Notes under the pieces: model-generated
Database searches by the model: none
What the model was told of the DNA's origin: nothing
What the model saw: the letters and a program-made list of their open reading frames with translations, nothing else
Shown here: positions 61,131-64,000 of the stretch, in pieces
Position numbering within the stretch: the stretch's first letter is position 1
Layout: the number at the start of each line of letters is the position of its first letter
From: Elusimicrobia bacterium RIFOXYA2_FULL_39_19
GTDB lineage: Bacteria; Elusimicrobiota; Endomicrobiia; CG1-02-37-114; XYA2-FULL-39-19
Reading direction: 5' to 3'
Assembly: GCA_001800285.1 (NCBI GenBank)
Contig: MGVC01000078.1
Span: 1 to 64,000, forward strand
Length of the DNA: 64,000 nucleotides
Position numbers and translations under genes: made by a program

Positions 61131-62233
61131 TTCTTTAACCGTTTGACTGTATTTTTTGTTTCAAGCAGTTTATCAAGATAAACCAGCTCTATGCCTTCCT
61201 GCTCAAACACCGGCTGCATTTCTATAAGCACGGAAAGCAGGTATTTCTTATGAATATGGCCTATGGCTACTGCACTACCATTCATTTTGGCTATTCTTAC
61301 TATTTGCATACACTTTGCTTTTGTTGCCTGCGTACTGTCTTCCACATCAAGAAACAAATCATTTTTTACAAACGGTTCATTTATTTTTTTTGCTAAAAAT
61401 TCACCGCTGGAATCTATGGCTGTTACTGAATCAAGAAAAAAAACATTTTGTTTTTTAAGTTCCGATAAAAGCACGTGCATGCCATAGCGTTCTCTTGTAA
61501 AAGCGGAACCCATGTGGTTATTTACACCGGCAGGAGCACCAATGGCTTTTAAGCTGTCGCGCACAATAGCCAGTATTTCTTTTTTCTTCATAGAAAGAAG
61601 AAGCGCCTGTTTGCCGGGATTAATTTTCGGATAGCCTTTTGGCTCCATGGAAAGATGAAGCAGGTAAGGAATTTTTCTTTCCTGAAGCAGGGCTGCTATT
61701 TTTTTTGAATATCTTTCTTTTGGAAACAAAGAATAGCTAAAAGGAATCCCGGAACTTAAGAATTCTTCAACTTTTTTCTCATCATAACCCAGGTCATCTA
61801 TTACAAGCGCCAGGCGGGCTTTGATATCCATACGGAAAACCAGATGAACCAACATCTTTTTGTCTTTGCCTAAATATAAATGAACAGTTCTTGTTTCTTT
61901 ATCCCGTTTTAAACTTATCTCCGGCTGCAATGCATCTGTAGCTTTTGTAATTTCTTCCTGTAACTGGTCTATTCTTATTTTTTTCGGCTGGCGGATTTCC
62001 TTGGTAATTACAATCCAGCTGAAAAAACCGCTTCTTTTTTCCTGCCAAGTGTGACTGAGTACATCTGCATCTGTAATACCGTTTTTTAAAAGTGTTTCAT
62101 TTACTTTTTCATCCAATTTAAGCGTATAACCGGAATAGTCTTTTTCAATTACGAAATAGTAAACACCGGCTGAAAGAACAAGCAACAAAACAATAATCAG
62201 TACCGGCCTTAGATATTTCATTTCCTTCTTCAT
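61127..62233 (-). CDS. Divergent polysaccharide deacetylase family protein
   Basis: The protein has 368 residues. One N-terminal membrane anchor (about 8-28) is followed by an extracytoplasmic linker and a C-terminal YibQ-type domain from about residue 140: ARLALVIDDLGYD, IPFSYSLFPK, LLHLSMEPKGYPK, GVNNHMGSAFT and VAIGHIHKKYLLSVL. The metal-site Asp and His residues are visible. These proteins are linked to envelope carbohydrate, and ctpA/envC neighbours (immediately upstream here) are typical. A palindromic insertion separates it from ctpA. Confidence 0.85.
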   Translation of the reverse strand: MKKEMKYLRPVLIIVLLLVLSAGVYYFVIEKDYSGYTLKLDEKVNETLLKNGITDADVLSHTWQEKRSGFFSWIVITKEIRQPKKIRIDQLQEEITKATDALQPEISLKRDKETRTVHLYLGKDKKMLVHLVFRMDIKARLALVIDDLGYDEKKVEEFLSSGIPFSYSLFPKERYSKKIAALLQERKIPYLLHLSMEPKGYPKINPGKQALLLSMKKKEILAIVRDSLKAIGAPAGVNNHMGSAFTRERYGMHVLLSELKKQNVFFLDSVTAIDSSGEFLAKKINEPFVKNDLFLDVEDSTQATKAKCMQIVRIAKMNGSAVAIGHIHKKYLLSVLIEMQPVFEQEGIELVYLDKLLETKNTVKRLKK

Positions 62234-62431
62234 TTCACTCCCAAAAACAATGAAATAGTTTTAAGTGATATAAATGATTTTAGGTGAAATTAAACCTTAA
62301 AATTTTCAACTGTCCGAAGCAGCCAGTTTCTGGATGCAAGTTTTGAAAATTTAGGGTTAATGAACCGATGACCGAATGTTTCTGTCAAAAATCATTAAAA
62401 ATCATGTAAAAACTGTTTCATTGTTTCACTC
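62233..62431. mobile_element. Large palindromic insertion between ctpA and the deacetylase gene
   Basis: The 8-base word TTTCACTC occurs at both edges (62233-62240 and 62424-62431). Between them are nested inverted repeats: an outer arm starting AACAATGAAATAGTTTT (62246-62281/62387-62425), an inner arm TTAAACCTTAAAATTTTCAA (62290-62309/62343-62360) and a central CCAG/CTGG hairpin (62323-62333). Without it the ctpA stop would almost touch the deacetylase start. It looks like a non-autonomous palindromic element; terminator function is an alternative. Confidence 0.5.
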
Positions 62432-63668
62432 ACCCTTCTTTCTGCTGCATAAACACTTTTCTTGCTTTTAAAAGCTCGATGGCGCGTTTTAATACTTCAT
62501 CTTCTATTTTTGTTTCTTTTTTATCCTTAGGTTCTTTGCCTTTTGGATAAACCGTCTCTTCCTGCATCATCAGCTTTGATTCCACTTCAGGAGTAACTTC
62601 AATATTTACATCCGGCTCAATGCCGCCTTTTTTTGTTTCCGTATCTACCTGTATTAATCTGCCTGACGGCGTATAATACTTTGCCGTAGTAAGTTTTAAC
62701 GCACAGCCGTCCTGGAGCGGTATTACGCTCTGCACACTGGCTTTCCCGAAACTTCTGGAACCTACAATAAGCGCTCTCTTATGATCCTGCAGGGCGCCTG
62801 AAACAATTTCTGAAGCAGAAGCAGAACCCCTGTTTATAAGCACAACCACCGGAACATCTTTCCATAAAGCTTCTTTATTGGCCCTGTATTCACGGTAACT
62901 TTCAGGTATTCTTCCTTTGGTATAGACTACCATTTTGTTTTCACCCAGAAAAAGGCTTGACACTTCCACAGCCACATCCAGCAGTCCTCCGGGATTGTTT
63001 CTTAAATCGAAAACAACGCTGTCCATACCTTTTTCTTTCAGTTCGTTATAAGCTTTTTTAAGGTCACCCGCACTGGTCTGGTTAAATTCCAGCAAATGTA
63101 GATAGCCTACGTTATCTGTAAGCATTTTTGAACGCACATTTTCAAGTTTAATTATTTCACGGATTATTTCATAATCAATTGGTTCTTTTGACCCTTCACG
63201 GGCTACGGTGATTTTTACTTTTGTGCCCGGGTCCCCGCGGAGTTTTTTCACTGCATCTTCCATGGTTATATCCATTGTGCTTTCACCTTCAATTTTGACA
63301 ATTTTATCGTCCGGCAGCAGCCCCAACCTGTAAGCGGGCGTGCCCGGCATAGGTGAAATAATGGTAAGCCAGTTATCTTTTATTGAAATTCTTATACCCA
63401 GTCCGCCGTACTTTCCCTCTGTTTCTATTTTCATTTCTTTATAAATTCTGGGTTCAAGAAACGCGGTGAAAGGATCCAGGGGTTTTAACATGCCGCTGGC
63501 AGCCGAATAAATTAGTTTCTGCGTATCTACTTCTGTAACATACTTTTCCTGCGTATGCGTAAGCACATCAAGCAGAAGCTTGAGCTGGTCATAGGTTTTG
63601 TCTTCTTTTGCGAAAGAAAACACACATATGTTTAACAACATTGCTGCGGTAACTAAAAATCTTAACAT
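62430..63668 (-). CDS. ctpA: S41-family carboxy-terminal processing protease
   Basis: A periplasmic protease of 412 residues with a signal peptide (about 1-20) and an N-terminal helical region. A PDZ domain (about 80-165: GGLGIRISIKDNWLTIISPMPGTPA) follows. The protease core carries the catalytic Ser in NRGSASASEIVSGAL and the Lys in SRSFGKASVQ. A Lys/Glu-rich tail ends the protein. CtpA enzymes process envelope proteins and murein hydrolases. It lies 12 bases after an EnvC-like gene, the standard envC-ctpA arrangement. Confidence 0.95.
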   Translation of the reverse strand: MLRFLVTAAMLLNICVFSFAKEDKTYDQLKLLLDVLTHTQEKYVTEVDTQKLIYSAASGMLKPLDPFTAFLEPRIYKEMKIETEGKYGGLGIRISIKDNWLTIISPMPGTPAYRLGLLPDDKIVKIEGESTMDITMEDAVKKLRGDPGTKVKITVAREGSKEPIDYEIIREIIKLENVRSKMLTDNVGYLHLLEFNQTSAGDLKKAYNELKEKGMDSVVFDLRNNPGGLLDVAVEVSSLFLGENKMVVYTKGRIPESYREYRANKEALWKDVPVVVLINRGSASASEIVSGALQDHKRALIVGSRSFGKASVQSVIPLQDGCALKLTTAKYYTPSGRLIQVDTETKKGGIEPDVNIEVTPEVESKLMMQEETVYPKGKEPKDKKETKIEDEVLKRAIELLKARKVFMQQKEG

Positions 63669-63680
63669 TATTGCCTCCTG

Positions 63681-64000
63681 TTATTTTTGCAGCCATTCCA
63701 GAGGATCCTGGGGCTGGCCGTTGACCGAAATTTCAAAATAAAGCGTATTATTGCCGGATTTCCCCAATTTTCCCACAACATCACCCGATTTTATTTGTGC
63801 GTCGTTATCAACAAGAATTTCATTTAATTGACCATAAATTGAATAAATCCCGCCGCCATGATCTACAATAACGGTATTGCCGTAAGATCTGAAAGTTTTT
63901 GCGTATACCACTTCACCCTTATCAATGGCAGTAATCTGAGCGCCTGTCTGTGCCTGAATTTTAATTCCATTTGATATGACATAAGTATCAAATTCTGCAT
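63681..64000 (-). CDS. EnvC-like murein hydrolase activator, C-terminal LytM/M23 domain (partial)
   Basis: The frame runs in from beyond the window edge. The visible 106 residues are a LytM-like domain: GIKIQAQTGAQITAIDKGEVVYAKTF, YGNTVIVDHGGGIYSIYGQL and NTLYFEISVNGQPQDPLEWLQK. The zinc-ligand pattern is degenerate (LYFEI instead of the catalytic HxH), as in EnvC, which activates amidases rather than cutting peptidoglycan itself. An internal GTG at 63911 is not the true start. Confidence 0.85.
   Translation of the reverse strand, partial: AEFDTYVISNGIKIQAQTGAQITAIDKGEVVYAKTFRSYGNTVIVDHGGGIYSIYGQLNEILVDNDAQIKSGDVVGKLGKSGNNTLYFEISVNGQPQDPLEWLQK

Overview
The window comes from a Gram-negative (diderm) bacterium of moderate to low G+C. 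An LptD-like outer-membrane protein, three PorV-like outer-membrane barrel proteins and an EnvC-like murein hydrolase activator all imply two membranes. The combination of PorV-like barrels, secreted proteins ending in FlgD-Ig/sorting-type domains, split housekeeping operons and many intergenic palindromes resembles uncultured lineages such as Elusimicrobiota or Firestonebacteria. That placement is inference only; no rRNA gene is present to test it.

Bases 1-3.7 kb hold an RHS-repeat remnant, then a small operon with a REC-AraC regulator, a membrane polyferredoxin and a Tat-exported DUF362 protein. From 3.8 to 24.0 kb nearly all genes run on the minus strand as one long housekeeping and amino-acid block: coaE-rho-rpmE-prfA-prmC-murA-hisD-hisB-hisA-hisI-trpE-trpG-trpD-trpC-trpF-trpB-trpA-accD-folC-lptD. 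It is broken only by promoters (rho, rpmE, trpB, probably hisD), one terminator after rpmE, a dispersed palindromic repeat and a structured MITE-like element between hisA and hisI. Between coaE and polA sit a RAYT-type Y1 transposase with 27-bp inverted repeats, a WD40-like secreted protein and a PorV-like protein. polA and trxB follow.

The most interesting part is 31.4-45.9 kb. A plus-strand motA-motB-motB operon with a consensus sigma-70 promoter diverges from a 615-residue coiled-coil protein. It converges on a minus-strand operon encoding a 2,329-residue exported surface protein, a PorV-TPR outer-membrane protein and a natural fusion of the membrane-proximal part of FliF with FliG. No other flagellar gene is present. 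I read this as a flagellar-motor-derived machine linked genetically to a surface protein and an outer-membrane protein, possibly a gliding or adhesin-moving motor. An insertion sequence lies just upstream of the promoter of the surface-protein operon.

From 47.5 to 58.2 kb are regulatory and surface genes: a response regulator and histidine kinase, a tiny FlgD-Ig-type secreted protein, a PorV-like coiled-coil protein, a 1,012-residue FN3 protein with a sorting-type C-terminus, two secreted beta proteins and a MerR-REC regulator. Six tandem hairpin units with covarying closing stems fill the leader of the FN3 gene, and a seventh unit precedes the PorV-like gene. They look like an undescribed structured RNA or DNA element. 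From 58.3 kb to the end are larC, larB, tsaD, a divergent polysaccharide deacetylase, a ctpA-type protease and the 3' end of an EnvC/M23-like gene, interrupted by a second large palindromic insertion.
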